From Bacteroidota bacterium (GTDB taxonomy: Bacteria; Bacteroidota; Bacteroidia; Flavobacteriales; Weeksellaceae), in assembly GCA_018266955.1 (NCBI GenBank), contig JAFDZI010000022.1:124001-188000 (forward strand): DNA of 64,000 nt. The letters are read 5' to 3'. Under the pieces are notes generated by a model. It was not told the DNA's origin. It ran no database searches and was given only the letters and a program-made list of their open reading frames with translations. Within the stretch, counting starts at the first letter, position 1. Each line of letters begins with the position of its first letter. Positions 8,258-18,415 of this stretch are shown here, piece by piece. The position numbers and the translations under genes were made by a program.

Positions 8258-10177
8258 GTGGTTAGAATAAGTACAATACTCATTTTGTTGCTCATGTATT
8301 CCTGCGAAAAAAAACCGATGGGAACCCTTGACACACCCCCTCAGAAACAATTCGAACAAAAGGAAATTCAAGATTTATACAATCAAGTGTATAGAAATCC
8401 CAAATATCCGAACGATAGTATATTGAAAAAAATTGATGCTTGGAATCAAAAAACAATTTCATCAAATTACCATCATGCTGTGTTTGATGTTGCTAAAGGT
8501 GGCTATTACACGAAGGTCTCGGCACAAAAATCAGCTGAACTTTTTTACCATAAAGCTTTAAAAAGAATTCCGCAACTGGTGAATGACTCTATTGCAGAAC
8601 GAGCCTATGTTGGTTTGGGCAATCTGTATAAAAACAATGGAGAATATTCCAAAGCCATCGTTTATTTTCAAAAATCCATTAAAGCCAATGAATTCCGAAA
8701 AGATACAATTAGACTGGGAGGTACTTTAGCTTCGCTGGCTCAATTGTATGTTGAAAAAGGTGAAAATGCTAAAGCCAGAAAACAAATTCAAAAGGTGTTT
8801 TCTTTACTTCAACATCAAAAAGAAAGTATTCCGTATCTTATTGCGCTACATACATTAGCCAATATTGAATTGAGTGAGAAAAAATTCTCTAAAGCCATCG
8901 ATTTGGACAAAACAGGAATTTTAATTGCCGAAAAGATGGAATCAGAAAAAGCAATGGTCACCTTCCAAGACAATTTAGCCCAATGCTATTTACAACAAAA
9001 AGATTGGAAAAATGCAGAAATGTACTTTAACAATAATTTGGAAATCGACAAAAAAAGCCAAAACCCCAAATGGATTTCGGACACTTACATCAGTCTTGCA
9101 TCGCTAAATATGCAACAAAGGAAATGGAACGATGCAGAAAATTATATCCAACAAGCTATTCATATTTTAAACCAAAACCAACTTCCATCTCAGAGTTTAA
9201 AAGCGTATGAATTATTGGCTGATCTTTTTCAAAAAAAGGGAGATTTTGCAAAAGCTTATGAAGCCAAAAACCAATATCTGAAAATCTACCAAGACATTAA
9301 CACCACCAAAAAGGAAGAGGCTTTTGCCGAGTTCGATAGAATATTCGAAGCACAAGAAAAAGAAAAAGCACTTGCAGAAACGAAATTGGCTCTCAATAAA
9401 AAAGATAAGCAGACGGATATACAGTGGTTGGGCATCATCGTACTTTTATTGTTGTTGCTCATTGGGTTTATTCTCTTCAGAAACCATAAAATAAAATCCA
9501 AATTGGAAAAGCAACAGTGGATACTCAAAAATCAATTATTACAAGAACAAACCGAGAGTAAAATTCAAAAACAACGCTTAGCCATCTCCCGCGAGTTGCA
9601 TGACAGTGTTGGCTCACAACTCACCTTCATTATCGCCATTTTGGACAGCCTCAAAAAATCTCCTTTGAAAATTGATGATTTGGTTGTACAAAAAATCAAT
9701 ACACTTTCCGCATTTGCACAAAAATCCATAGCCGAACTTCGGGATGCTATTTGGGCACTGAACACAGAACAACTCCAATGGAAAGAACTAAGTACCAGAA
9801 TATTAAACTTCGTAAAAGAGGCGAGTGAGTCTGCAGACGAAATTAAATTTGAAACCGATTTTAATGTAAACGAAAATATATCATTCACTTCAAAGCAAGC
9901 AATCAACCTATTCAGAGTTATACAAGAAACCATGAACAATGCCATAAAGCATGCGGAAGCACATACTATAATTTTAAAAATAATCTTAGCAAATAACCGT
10001 CTGAACATAGTGATTTCGGATGATGGTAAAGGTTTTGACTATGAAGCTTTTAAAAGAAAATCGTATGGTATTGGCCATATTGAAAAAAGAATACAGGAGC
10101 TAAACGGATCATTTTCAGTTGATTCCAAAATAGGTATTGGTACGGTTTATTCCATTCAAATAAATAATGCATCATGA
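8258..10177 (+). CDS. TPR-repeat sensor histidine kinase (NarL-type partner)
   Basis: The 639-aa product begins at a GTG codon with a short lipoprotein-like signal (LLMYSC, Cys16). Several tetratricopeptide repeats fill about residues 95-345. Then come a charged coiled coil, one membrane helix (about 390-408), and a HisKA_3 dimerisation region whose phosphoacceptor is His448 in RELHDSVGSQL. A HATPase_c domain (ISDDGKGFDYE) ends the protein. The TPR part would lie on the periplasmic side. Its stop codon overlaps the start of the response regulator gene (ATGA), showing a dedicated kinase-regulator pair. The ligand is unknown. Confidence 0.88.
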   Translation: MVRISTILILLLMYSCEKKPMGTLDTPPQKQFEQKEIQDLYNQVYRNPKYPNDSILKKIDAWNQKTISSNYHHAVFDVAKGGYYTKVSAQKSAELFYHKALKRIPQLVNDSIAERAYVGLGNLYKNNGEYSKAIVYFQKSIKANEFRKDTIRLGGTLASLAQLYVEKGENAKARKQIQKVFSLLQHQKESIPYLIALHTLANIELSEKKFSKAIDLDKTGILIAEKMESEKAMVTFQDNLAQCYLQQKDWKNAEMYFNNNLEIDKKSQNPKWISDTYISLASLNMQQRKWNDAENYIQQAIHILNQNQLPSQSLKAYELLADLFQKKGDFAKAYEAKNQYLKIYQDINTTKKEEAFAEFDRIFEAQEKEKALAETKLALNKKDKQTDIQWLGIIVLLLLLLIGFILFRNHKIKSKLEKQQWILKNQLLQEQTESKIQKQRLAISRELHDSVGSQLTFIIAILDSLKKSPLKIDDLVVQKINTLSAFAQKSIAELRDAIWALNTEQLQWKELSTRILNFVKEASESADEIKFETDFNVNENISFTSKQAINLFRVIQETMNNAIKHAEAHTIILKIILANNRLNIVISDDGKGFDYEAFKRKSYGIGHIEKRIQELNGSFSVDSKIGIGTVYSIQINNAS

Positions 10178-10815
10178 TAAAGGTACTTATTGTAGAAGAT
10201 CAGTTTATTTTACAAAAAACTTTAGAAGAAAAGCTCTCTTTTTATTCTGATGTTCAAGTAAAATTCTGTGCCCGAAATGGAGAAGAAGCCCTTGGGTATT
10301 TGGCAGACCATCGGACAATCGATTTGGTATTGATGGATATTGAAATGCCAGTTATGAATGGAATTGTTGCAACGGATATCATCAAACAAAAATACCCTCA
10401 TATAAAAGTGATAATGATAACCGTTTTTGATGACGACGAAAAAATTTTTAATGCAATAAAAGCGGGTGCCGATAGCTATCTACTGAAAGATTCATCTGCA
10501 GAAAAAATATACGAAGCCCTTACGGAAACCCTTAACGGCGGAGCGGTAATGTCTCCCTCCATAGCGATGAAAACATTAAAACTACTTCAAAATCCTTTTC
10601 CAGTGGATCCTCATCCGACTTCCGTAGAACTATCGGAAAGAGAATTAGAAATATTAACGCAACTTAGCAAAGGACTGAAAAACAAAGCCATTGCCGACAA
10701 TTTATTCATCTCCAGTGCAACGGTAAAAAAACACATTGAGAATATTTATAAAAAATTACAAGCCCACAACCGATTGGAAGTAGTGATGAAAGCCAAACAA
10801 AACAAACTACTTTAA
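10174..10815 (+). CDS. LuxR/NarL-family response regulator
   Basis: The 213-aa product has a receiver domain with phosphoacceptor Asp55 (LVLMDIEMP) and Lys105. A GerE helix-turn-helix occupies about 153-205 (ELEILTQLSKGLKNKAIAD ... VKKHIENIYKKL). It starts 4 nt inside the end of the upstream kinase gene, so the two are translationally coupled. Targets are not known. The two T9SS genes immediately downstream on the same strand are candidates by position only. Confidence 0.93.
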   Translation: MIKVLIVEDQFILQKTLEEKLSFYSDVQVKFCARNGEEALGYLADHRTIDLVLMDIEMPVMNGIVATDIIKQKYPHIKVIMITVFDDDEKIFNAIKAGADSYLLKDSSAEKIYEALTETLNGGAVMSPSIAMKTLKLLQNPFPVDPHPTSVELSERELEILTQLSKGLKNKAIADNLFISSATVKKHIENIYKKLQAHNRLEVVMKAKQNKLL

Positions 10816-10884
10816 AAAAATAAGCCAAACAGCGTATTTCATTGCATAGAATATATAGTGAACTTTGAATTAAAATATTATGCT

Positions 10885-13221
10885 ATGAAAAACATCTACT
10901 TTTTAGTCTTTATACTCATAGAACTTCACTCTTCTGCACAAGTCTCTATCGTGAAAGATGTAACCGCTGCAGGAATTATTCCAACCTCTGACAAGCAGGA
11001 ATTTTGGCAAAACAATAAGTGGAACAATAAAATTTATTATAATGCCGGAACAAGTGCCAAATTAGCGGTTACCGACGGAACCGATGCAGGAACATTTTTA
11101 GTAAAAGACTTGGCTATTGCAGGTGCATCCACCACAATTACAAAAATAATTCCGGCTCAGGATTTATTCTATATCCAAATAGATGTGGTCGATACTTGGT
11201 CGCCTTACACCTTGCATCAGGAACTTTGGAGATCCGACGGAACCGCAACAGGAACTTTTCTCCTGAAAAAATTTGATGCAACAACTTCCTATCCCATCAA
11301 TCTTGGATCGGATATTACAGAATATTACAACAACTCCATCAGTGGAAACGAAATGTTTTTTGCTGCATTTACCTCTGCCAATGGCTACGAACTTTGGAAA
11401 TCCGACGGAACAGTGGCAGGTACAACCATGGTAAAAGACATGAATCCTGGATCTGGAAGCACACCAATGGATGGATTTACCAGAATGGGAAATTTCGTTT
11501 ATTTCTTTACCGGTTCTGGGCAACTTTGGAAAACAGATGGCACTGATGCAGGTACCACCAACATCCCATTGCCTTCTGGACTAATCGTTTATGTATATAA
11601 TACGATGGCAGAATACAACGGGAAATTATTTTTTATTGGTTTTGATGCCGCTCATGGAAATGAACTTTGGACAAGTGACGGTACTACTTCCGGAACTTAT
11701 ATGGTGAAAGACACCTCCCCTAGAACCGATTACTACTATACCCATAAAGGTTTTATGCTAAAAAAAATACCAGGTGGACTTATCTTCCAACAAAACATGG
11801 TTCCATCAAGCAATAAAGTAGCCCTTTGGAAAACGGATGGTACAGCCGCAGGAACAATAAAACTAACGGACGATGAAGCTATTGATGAGCAAATGATTCG
11901 CGATATAAGCATGACACAAGAGTCGATCTATTTTCATAATATGACTCAAAAAAATATTGTAAAAAGCAATTACCAACCCGGTGGCAGCTCTGTGGTTCCT
12001 TTCAATCCTATGCTGTATTTTCAAGCAAAAAATTATTTTAATTTTAAAAATACGCTGTGGCTAAACTGTGGTTGGCCTGCAGCAGGCTATGATGGCCCCG
12101 AACCTTGGCGTTGCGATGGCAATCAAGCATCCAAAGCATTGGATATTAATCCTGGTGCCGCAGGTTCTGCTCCTTTTGGCTTCTTTGAAAAAGACGATAA
12201 AATGTGTTTTTTTGCCAACAACGGAAGTGGTGTAAAATTATTTCAGTTTTATGGTGATTACACTTTCAATAATTCGGTGAGCAACAAATGGAGTAATCCT
12301 TCCAATTGGAATTCCGGAATCCTCCCAATGCTGACAGACAATGCCACTATTCCGTCTGGTTATAATGTAAATATTGATACCAATGCATACGCCAACAACC
12401 TCATCTTAAATTCTCCTACTCAACTTGCTTCAGGAAATATGAACATTTCGGGTAACTTAAATTTGAATGCCAAACTTAGTTTGAACAATAATAATTTAAT
12501 CCTAAAAGGAAGTTCTTCTCTCATTTCCAATGGAAACTCCAGCAATTATATAGAAACCAACGGAAGCGGAAAAGTTACTGTGGAAAATATGGATGCCAAC
12601 CGAGGAACGCTACAATTACCCATCGGAACTTCCTCACAATACAACCCTGTAAGCTTGAAAAACATAGGTTCTGTAGATCATTTTTCAGTTCAGGTTTCCG
12701 ATGGAATTTCCAATACGAGCAATGAAGCCGTGAATGCCACTTGGGACATTTCTGAAGCTACCGCTGGAGGAAGCACACTAGAAATTGGTTTGGGATGGAA
12801 TCAGGCTCAGGAAAGTGCGGGCTTCAATAGAGCAAATGCAAAAGTGGGGCATTTTGTAGGTGGAGTTTGGACTGAAGAAAACTCGGGATCCGTAAGTGGA
12901 AGCAATCCGTACTTTCTCATCGGTACTGGAATCACCAGCTTGTCACCTTTCTCTGTAATGAATTTCTCCTCTTTAGCTACTTCTGAAGTCAATAAAAAGG
13001 AAATTTTAATTTATCCAAATCCAATAAAAGACCTGCTCAATATACAGGTAAATGAAGATTGTCAAATGACCATTTATGACCTCAGTGGCAAACATATTTC
13101 AACCGAAGGTTTGAAAAAAGGCATGAACACTTTAGACAAATCACAATTACCCAAAGGAGTGTACGAGCTAATAATACAAGGAACAAAAACCCTAAAATCT
13201 TTCAAAATAATAAAAAACTAA
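10885..13221 (+). CDS. ELWxxDGT-repeat secreted protein with T9SS type A sorting domain
   Basis: The 778-aa product starts at ATG 10885. An upstream in-frame GTG at 10858 lies within a likely promoter (TTG ... GAACTTTG) and was rejected. After a signal peptide (FILIELHSSAQ) come repeated ELW(K/R)SDGTxxGT units spread over about residues 30-330, a family repeat predicted to form a beta-propeller-like fold. A beta-rich spacer follows, and then a T9SS type A C-terminal signal (IYPNPIKDLLNIQV ... KSFKIIKN). It should be exported through the T9SS. The 3' part is almost identical to that of the next gene. Confidence 0.9.
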   Translation: MKNIYFLVFILIELHSSAQVSIVKDVTAAGIIPTSDKQEFWQNNKWNNKIYYNAGTSAKLAVTDGTDAGTFLVKDLAIAGASTTITKIIPAQDLFYIQIDVVDTWSPYTLHQELWRSDGTATGTFLLKKFDATTSYPINLGSDITEYYNNSISGNEMFFAAFTSANGYELWKSDGTVAGTTMVKDMNPGSGSTPMDGFTRMGNFVYFFTGSGQLWKTDGTDAGTTNIPLPSGLIVYVYNTMAEYNGKLFFIGFDAAHGNELWTSDGTTSGTYMVKDTSPRTDYYYTHKGFMLKKIPGGLIFQQNMVPSSNKVALWKTDGTAAGTIKLTDDEAIDEQMIRDISMTQESIYFHNMTQKNIVKSNYQPGGSSVVPFNPMLYFQAKNYFNFKNTLWLNCGWPAAGYDGPEPWRCDGNQASKALDINPGAAGSAPFGFFEKDDKMCFFANNGSGVKLFQFYGDYTFNNSVSNKWSNPSNWNSGILPMLTDNATIPSGYNVNIDTNAYANNLILNSPTQLASGNMNISGNLNLNAKLSLNNNNLILKGSSSLISNGNSSNYIETNGSGKVTVENMDANRGTLQLPIGTSSQYNPVSLKNIGSVDHFSVQVSDGISNTSNEAVNATWDISEATAGGSTLEIGLGWNQAQESAGFNRANAKVGHFVGGVWTEENSGSVSGSNPYFLIGTGITSLSPFSVMNFSSLATSEVNKKEILIYPNPIKDLLNIQVNEDCQMTIYDLSGKHISTEGLKKGMNTLDKSQLPKGVYELIIQGTKTLKSFKIIKN

Positions 13222-13241
13222 AACGATGAAAAAGTTAATTT
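12391..13241 (+). repeat. 851-bp direct repeat, copy 1
   Basis: This copy begins at GCCAACAACCTCATC and runs through the end of the first T9SS gene, across the spacer AAAACG, into the first codons of the next gene. It aligns without gaps to 14888-15738, with only scattered base changes. Confidence 0.95.
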
Positions 13242-15718
13242 TATTTTTAGGAATACAATTTTGTATGAACTTACAAGCACAAGTTACTCCACTTGTAACT
13301 GCAGGAGATAGTACCGGAAGCTTAATAGAATTTAAAAATAGACAATATCTCTTTGTCTATGGTGCATATCCAGCGATTATTGTCACTGACGGAACAACCA
13401 ATCCAGTAAAGCCTGTAATTTCACTTCCCAATGGAAGTTTTGTATCAAGTATAAATAAAACAGCCAATTTATTGTTTATTTATATCAATAATGGGGCACT
13501 TTATGTGACTGATGGGAGTAATGAAGTATTGACTCAAATTGCTACTATACCCAATGAATACATCGGTTTAGCAACCAATTTAAAAAGGCATAATAATATC
13601 TTCACTAAAGAAATACCAACCAACTACATAGGCAATAAAATAATTTTCGGCTCTCGAATACCAACCAGCACAACCACATCCTCAATATGGGTTTCCGATG
13701 GAACATCTGCAGGAACCATGAAGCTTACTTCCGCTACAGGAAATCAATTGGATGTTTTGTTTGATACATTTGGAAATAATATTGGTGGGTTCGTTTATTT
13801 TAATGCCAAAGAATTAGGAGCAACAGAACCTTATTATCTTTGGAAAACTGATGGAACCATCGGCGGAACCAACCCTGTCTTGGATAACCTTGGACAGAAA
13901 CTTTACACTAAAACCAAGTCGAACATTGAATCCATCAATAATGAATTAGTTTTCATTGCCAATACAGATGCATCTGCAATACAAGGTGATTTATATAAAA
14001 CCAATGGAAGTTCTGGAGGCACCTTAAAACTATTTACAAACCCTAAACTTCCGGACAGTCAGAACTCAGATCAAAAAATGATAGGTTGGACATTTAAAAA
14101 TAAATTTTATTTTTATGGGAATGACAATACCTTAGGAGATTATTACCTTTATGAAACCGATGGAAGCATCGCTGGAACAAAGCTGGTGAAAAACATGGGC
14201 GATAATAATCTTAATATAAAAGTCCCTATAGCGACTTCCATATTTATAGACGATGGCAATTATTTATATTTCACTGGGAAAGGAAGAAAATTTTTAACAC
14301 CCACCTTTTCTACTCCTTGGGATTTTTTATTCGCAACTGATGGAACAACAACCAAAACCATCGATGTTATTGAAAATTTCCCAACCATCTCCTCCTACTT
14401 TAAGACTTCTAATGGGATTATTGGAAATAGAGGAAACAATTCAATCCGTTTGAATGGATGGATAAAACCGGTTAAAACTTCGTTTACCATAAATGAATTA
14501 AATCCTGACAATAGTTTAGGAGGCAGTTTATTCATTCATAAAAACAAAATATTCTTTGCAGCATCTCAAGGTGGTGCTAATAGCGACTTGTGGGTTTCGG
14601 ATGGCACTCAGTTAGGCACAAAAATGTTCGCTGAAGTTGGTCCGGGTACTCTATCAGGGGACATTAAGTATTTTTTCGAAATTAATAATCACTTGTATTT
14701 TTTTGGCAGACAAGGTCCTACTGCTCCGTACTATATTTATAAACTAGAAGAAGATTACACCTTTAATGGTCAATTATCATCCAATTTAAGCCTACCACAA
14801 AATTGGAACTCTGGCTCTTTGCCTACCTCTGTTGACAATGCAACGATTCCTTCAGGCTTTAGTCCTATACTAAATGGAAATTTCGCAGCCAACAACCTCA
14901 TCTTAAATTCTCCTACTCAACTTGCTTCAGGAAATATGAACATTTCGGGTAACTTAAATTTGGGTGCCAAACTTAGTTTGAACAATAATAATTTAATCCT
15001 AAAAGGAAGCTCTTCACTCATTTCCAATGGAAACTCCAGCAATTATATAGAAACCAACGGAAGCGGAAAAGTTACTGTGGAAAATATGGATGCCAACCGA
15101 GGAACGCTACAATTACCCATCGGAACTTCCACACAATACAACCCTGTGAGCTTGAAAAATACTGGTGCAATAGATAATTTTTCAGTTCAGGTTTCCGATG
15201 GAATTTCCAATACGAGCAATGAAGCCGTGAATGCCACTTGGGACATTTCTGAAGCTACCGCTGGTGGAAGCACACTAGAAATTGGTTTGGGATGGAATCA
15301 GGCTCAGGAAAGTGCGGGCTTCAATAGAGCAAATGCAAAAGTGGGACATTTTGTAGGTGGAGTTTGGACTGAAGAAACCTCAGGATCCGTAAGTGGAAGC
15401 AATCCGTACTTTCTCATCGGTACTGGAATCACCAGTTTGTCACCTTTCTCTGTAATGAATTTCTCCTCTTTAGCTACCTCTGAAGTCAATAAAAAGGAAA
15501 TTTTAATTTATCCAAATCCAATAAAAGACCTGCTCAATATACAGGTAAATGAAGATTGTCAAATGACCATTTATGACCTCAGTGGCAAACATATTTCAAC
15601 CGAAAGTTTGAAAAAAGACATGAACACTTTAGATAAATCACATTTGACCAAAGGAGTGTACGAGCTAATAATACAAGGAACAAAAACCCTAAAATCTTTC
15701 AAAATAATAAAAAACTAA
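13226..15718 (+). CDS. ELWxxDGT-type secreted protein with T9SS type A sorting domain, paralogue
   Basis: The 830-aa product starts 4 bp after the previous gene. It has a signal peptide (LILFLGIQFCMNLQAQ) and degenerate versions of the (L)W(K/V)(S/T)DGTxxGT repeat through about residue 490. The C-terminal 275 or so residues are nearly identical to those of the upstream protein, including the T9SS type A tail. The N-terminal two thirds have diverged strongly. The pair therefore looks like a tandem duplication in which the C-terminal half is kept uniform. Confidence 0.9.
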   Translation: MKKLILFLGIQFCMNLQAQVTPLVTAGDSTGSLIEFKNRQYLFVYGAYPAIIVTDGTTNPVKPVISLPNGSFVSSINKTANLLFIYINNGALYVTDGSNEVLTQIATIPNEYIGLATNLKRHNNIFTKEIPTNYIGNKIIFGSRIPTSTTTSSIWVSDGTSAGTMKLTSATGNQLDVLFDTFGNNIGGFVYFNAKELGATEPYYLWKTDGTIGGTNPVLDNLGQKLYTKTKSNIESINNELVFIANTDASAIQGDLYKTNGSSGGTLKLFTNPKLPDSQNSDQKMIGWTFKNKFYFYGNDNTLGDYYLYETDGSIAGTKLVKNMGDNNLNIKVPIATSIFIDDGNYLYFTGKGRKFLTPTFSTPWDFLFATDGTTTKTIDVIENFPTISSYFKTSNGIIGNRGNNSIRLNGWIKPVKTSFTINELNPDNSLGGSLFIHKNKIFFAASQGGANSDLWVSDGTQLGTKMFAEVGPGTLSGDIKYFFEINNHLYFFGRQGPTAPYYIYKLEEDYTFNGQLSSNLSLPQNWNSGSLPTSVDNATIPSGFSPILNGNFAANNLILNSPTQLASGNMNISGNLNLGAKLSLNNNNLILKGSSSLISNGNSSNYIETNGSGKVTVENMDANRGTLQLPIGTSTQYNPVSLKNTGAIDNFSVQVSDGISNTSNEAVNATWDISEATAGGSTLEIGLGWNQAQESAGFNRANAKVGHFVGGVWTEETSGSVSGSNPYFLIGTGITSLSPFSVMNFSSLATSEVNKKEILIYPNPIKDLLNIQVNEDCQMTIYDLSGKHISTESLKKDMNTLDKSHLTKGVYELIIQGTKTLKSFKIIKN

Positions 15719-15738
15719 AACGATGAAAAAGTTAATTT
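14888..15738 (+). repeat. 851-bp direct repeat, copy 2
   Basis: This copy covers the end of the second T9SS gene plus the first codons (MKKLI) of the lipoprotein gene. It has the same length as copy 1, and reading the two side by side shows only a few per cent differences. Confidence 0.95.
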
Positions 15739-16178
15739 ATCTACCGTTGGCAATTGTATTGCTATGTACATCCTCTTGCTCCAGTTCTTCAGATGATACA
15801 CCTATAGGTGTTAGTCCTCAAAATCAAACTGGCTTTGTTTGGCACGAAAACACCCCCACAGCAACAGCCAAAAATGCTGGCTCTGCAGAGTTGCGTACCT
15901 TGTACAAATCCATCTTTGCTTTTCAAGGAAGCACAACAACTTCAGGAACTTTGTTCGAAATAAACCTTACTGGCACTTCACCAGCCACTTATGATTTAGC
16001 AACATCGGGTAATGCATTCTATTTTTCAGGATTCCCATCTTCGGGGACAATCACAGGTAAAGTAATTATTACAAAAAATGAATCGGGGAAAGCTTCTGGA
16101 ACTTTTGAAGCAAGTAGTTCGGGAAGCGGTGCCATTACCAAAGTCTATGGATCGTTTACCGACATCCCAGTACAGTAA
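15723..16178 (+). CDS. Small secreted lipoprotein, unknown
   Basis: The 151-aa product has a lipoprotein signal peptide with lipobox TSSC (Cys19), followed by Ser/Asp residues. The rest is a compact Gly/Ser/Thr-rich domain with no recognisable family. It begins 4 bp after the second T9SS gene, and its first codons are inside the 851-bp repeat. The three genes thus form one transcription unit ended by the terminator at 16202. Confidence 0.75.
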   Translation: MKKLIYLPLAIVLLCTSSCSSSSDDTPIGVSPQNQTGFVWHENTPTATAKNAGSAELRTLYKSIFAFQGSTTTSGTLFEINLTGTSPATYDLATSGNAFYFSGFPSSGTITGKVIITKNESGKASGTFEASSSGSGAITKVYGSFTDIPVQ

Positions 16179-16201
16179 CATTCTCTTTTTTTTATCCTTG
16201 T

Positions 16202-16234
16202 AAAAATCCTGAAACCAATTCAGGATTTTTTTTG
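16202..16234 (+). terminator. Terminator of the T9SS/lipoprotein operon
   Basis: A 12-bp stem (AAAAATCCTGAA / TTCAGGATTTTT) with a 5-nt loop is followed by a T run. Confidence 0.88.
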
Positions 16235-16541
16235 TTTCTTTTTGACATATCATTTCCTATCTAAGTTTTAATTTTTACTCCATCTAAAAATTTAATACGC
16301 AGACTATTTTTCATTCAGTGTCAAAATCATATAAGAATACAAATAATGATTTTACCCTCTTTTTGCATCGTATCAACCATTATCTAAAATCTTTTTTTGA
16401 AGATATCCTAAAAACAATCTATGGGAAAAACAGAATTTTATAAAATTAATAAGAAAATATTAACAAAATTTTATAATAAGAAAATCCATTTTGGCATACA
16501 TTTTACATTGTAGAAAGCAATAACAATTAAAACATTAAATC
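16235..16541. other. Non-coding A+T-rich gap
   Basis: About 300 bp with no credible gene. A TTGGC ... TACATTGT pair near 16491-16512 could be a weak promoter for the downstream YtxH-like gene. Confidence 0.4.
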
Positions 16542-16775
16542 ATGGGAAACAAAACAAAAGGACTATTGGCATTACTCGGTTTAGGAGCTTTAGCATTTTG
16601 GAAATACAAAAAATCTACACCAGAAGAACAACAAGCCATAAAAGACAAACTCAACTCTGCCAAAGATAATTTAAACAAATTCGGAAATGAATTGAAAGAA
16701 AAAGCAGAGGAGTTAGCTTCTCAAGCGCAAGAAAAATTAAACGATTTACAAAACAAAGACAAAGTAAATCCTTAA
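16542..16775 (+). CDS. YtxH-like small protein
   Basis: The 77-aa product has a short hydrophobic N-terminal helix (about residues 6-20, GLLALLGLGALAFW). A long amphipathic, Lys/Glu-rich helix follows, as in YtxH-type general stress proteins of Bacteroidota. It is monocistronic, between an A+T-rich leader and a bidirectional terminator. A role in stress is only an analogy with the family. Confidence 0.65.
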   Translation: MGNKTKGLLALLGLGALAFWKYKKSTPEEQQAIKDKLNSAKDNLNKFGNELKEKAEELASQAQEKLNDLQNKDKVNP

Positions 16776-16817
16776 ATTAAAGACTTTAGTTTTACATTCA
16801 TATAGTTTTTTTTACAG

Positions 16818-16845
16818 AAAATACCACCTTTTGGTGGTATTTTTT
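16818..16845. terminator. Bidirectional terminator between ytxH-like gene and hisS
   Basis: Stem AAAATACCACC / GGTGGTATTTT with a TTTT loop and T runs on both strands, between converging genes. Confidence 0.8.
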
Positions 16846-16874
16846 GCTATGCTTTATATTGATGACATCCTCTT

Positions 16875-18221
16875 TTAGGCTAAAAATTCTTGGATGCTCA
16901 TGGTTTTTTGTTCACCTGTAGTTTGATTTTTCACGGTGATGCTTTGGTTTTGGAGTTCCGTTTCGCCTAAGAACACCAAATTTTCCACCCCTCGTTTTTC
17001 TGAGTAGGCAAAGAATTTTTTCATTTTCGTTTCAGGGTATAATTCGGCTACAATTCCTTTTTGTCTTAGTTTTCCAATAATCTTCAGCGCTTCCCTTGCT
17101 TCAAATTCACCATAATTGGCAAATAAATAGTGTACTTGTGTAGCCGCATTTTTTGGGAAAAGCCCCAACTCCTCCATAACGAGGTATATCCTATCCAAAC
17201 CAAAAGAAATACCAATTCCCGGAATATTTTTCACACCGAAAACCTCAGTTAAATTATCATATCTACCACCGCCACCTATAGAGCCCATGGCAACATTTTT
17301 GGCTTTAACTTCGAAAATCGCACCGGTGTAGTAATCCAATCCTCTGGCTAAGGTGATGTCGAATTTTAAATTTTCTTCGCTAATTCCCAAAGCAATAGAT
17401 TGGTTAATGACAAACGACAATTCATCAACCCCTTGTAGTCCTACGGGGATATCTTGAAATTTGTCTCTGAGCATTTGTAGGTTTTCTAAAGCACTTCCGG
17501 CAGGATGAAATAAAAAATCCAACACATCAATTGAGGTTTGAGGAATATTTTTCTCCAACATTTCTTTTACTACACCCTCTTTCCCAATTTTATCCAGCTT
17601 ATCCAAAGCTACAGTAAAATCGATGAGTTGTTCTGTAATTCCAGCGTATTCTGCTAAACCAGATAGTATTTTTCGGTTATTAATGTGCAAATGAACATCT
17701 ATTCCCAATTCTTTAAAAGATGTAAGATACAATTGCACCAAATCTACCTCTTGCCAAAGACTGTTGCTGCCCACCACATCGGCATCGCATTGGTAGAACT
17801 CTCGGTATCGCCCTTTTTGTGGTCGATCGGCACGCCAAACTGGCTGTATTTGGTAGCGCTTGTAAGGGAAAACAAGATTGTTCTGATTCATGGCAACAAA
17901 TCGTGCAAATGGAACTGTAAGGTCGTAACGAAGTGCCTTTTCGGAAATTTTAGGAGTTAATGACTTATACTTTTTTTCTGCCAATTCTTCGGTTGAAATT
18001 TTATCTAAAAAATCTCCTGAGTTTAGAATTTTAAAAATCAAACGATCTCCTTCCTCGCCGTATTTTCCGGTTAGGGTGGACAGATTTTCAAAACTAGGTG
18101 TTTCCAGAGGCTGAAAACCAAAAAGTTCAAAATTATTTTGTAGAATTCCGATGATGTATTTTCTTCTACTTACTTCTATTGCAGTAAAATCTCTGGTTCC
18201 TTTTGCTAAAGATGGTTTCAT
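16875..18221 (-). CDS. hisS: Histidine--tRNA ligase
   Basis: The 448-aa class II synthetase has motif 1 in the N-terminal part and motif 2 around [20 protein letters not shown]. The histidine-binding loop [10 protein letters not shown] and motif 3 GGGGRYDNL follow, then a C-terminal anticodon-binding domain. I start it at the ATG at 18221 ([12 protein letters not shown], the normal family start). A longer in-frame start at 18287 would lie upstream of the predicted promoter (-7 box at 18246-18253). Confidence 0.96.
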   Translation of the reverse strand: MKPSLAKGTRDFTAIEVSRRKYIIGILQNNFELFGFQPLETPSFENLSTLTGKYGEEGDRLIFKILNSGDFLDKISTEELAEKKYKSLTPKISEKALRYDLTVPFARFVAMNQNNLVFPYKRYQIQPVWRADRPQKGRYREFYQCDADVVGSNSLWQEVDLVQLYLTSFKELGIDVHLHINNRKILSGLAEYAGITEQLIDFTVALDKLDKIGKEGVVKEMLEKNIPQTSIDVLDFLFHPAGSALENLQMLRDKFQDIPVGLQGVDELSFVINQSIALGISEENLKFDITLARGLDYYTGAIFEVKAKNVAMGSIGGGGRYDNLTEVFGVKNIPGIGISFGLDRIYLVMEELGLFPKNAATQVHYLFANYGEFEAREALKIIGKLRQKGIVAELYPETKMKKFFAYSEKRGVENLVFLGETELQNQSITVKNQTTGEQKTMSIQEFLA

Positions 18222-18245
18222 TGACTTGTTTTTTGTTGCGCTGTG

Positions 18246-18253
18246 CAAAAGTA
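18246..18253 (-). promoter_or_regulatory. hisS -7 promoter element
   Basis: On the minus strand TACTTTTG matches TAnnTTTG, 24 bp before the chosen start. It argues for the shorter protein. Confidence 0.5.
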
Positions 18254-18415
18254 CTAATTTATCGTTAGAATCTGAGCATTTGCTCAATTGGTAAACTTAT
18301 AATTTCTATTGACAATATAGAGTAAATACGAATTTGTCACTTGATAACTTCAACTCCTAAAAATCAATTTCTGTACTTGTACAAAACGGTGTATTTTTAC
18401 ACACAAACTAGTGAT

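Noticed and set aside
12391-15738. Insertion sequence explaining the 851-bp repeats
   Set aside because: The repeats are coding ends of paralogous genes. There is no transposase and no terminal inverted repeat.
18222-18287. 66-bp N-terminal extension of hisS
   Set aside because: It contains the likely -7 promoter box and does not match the usual start [12 protein letters not shown].
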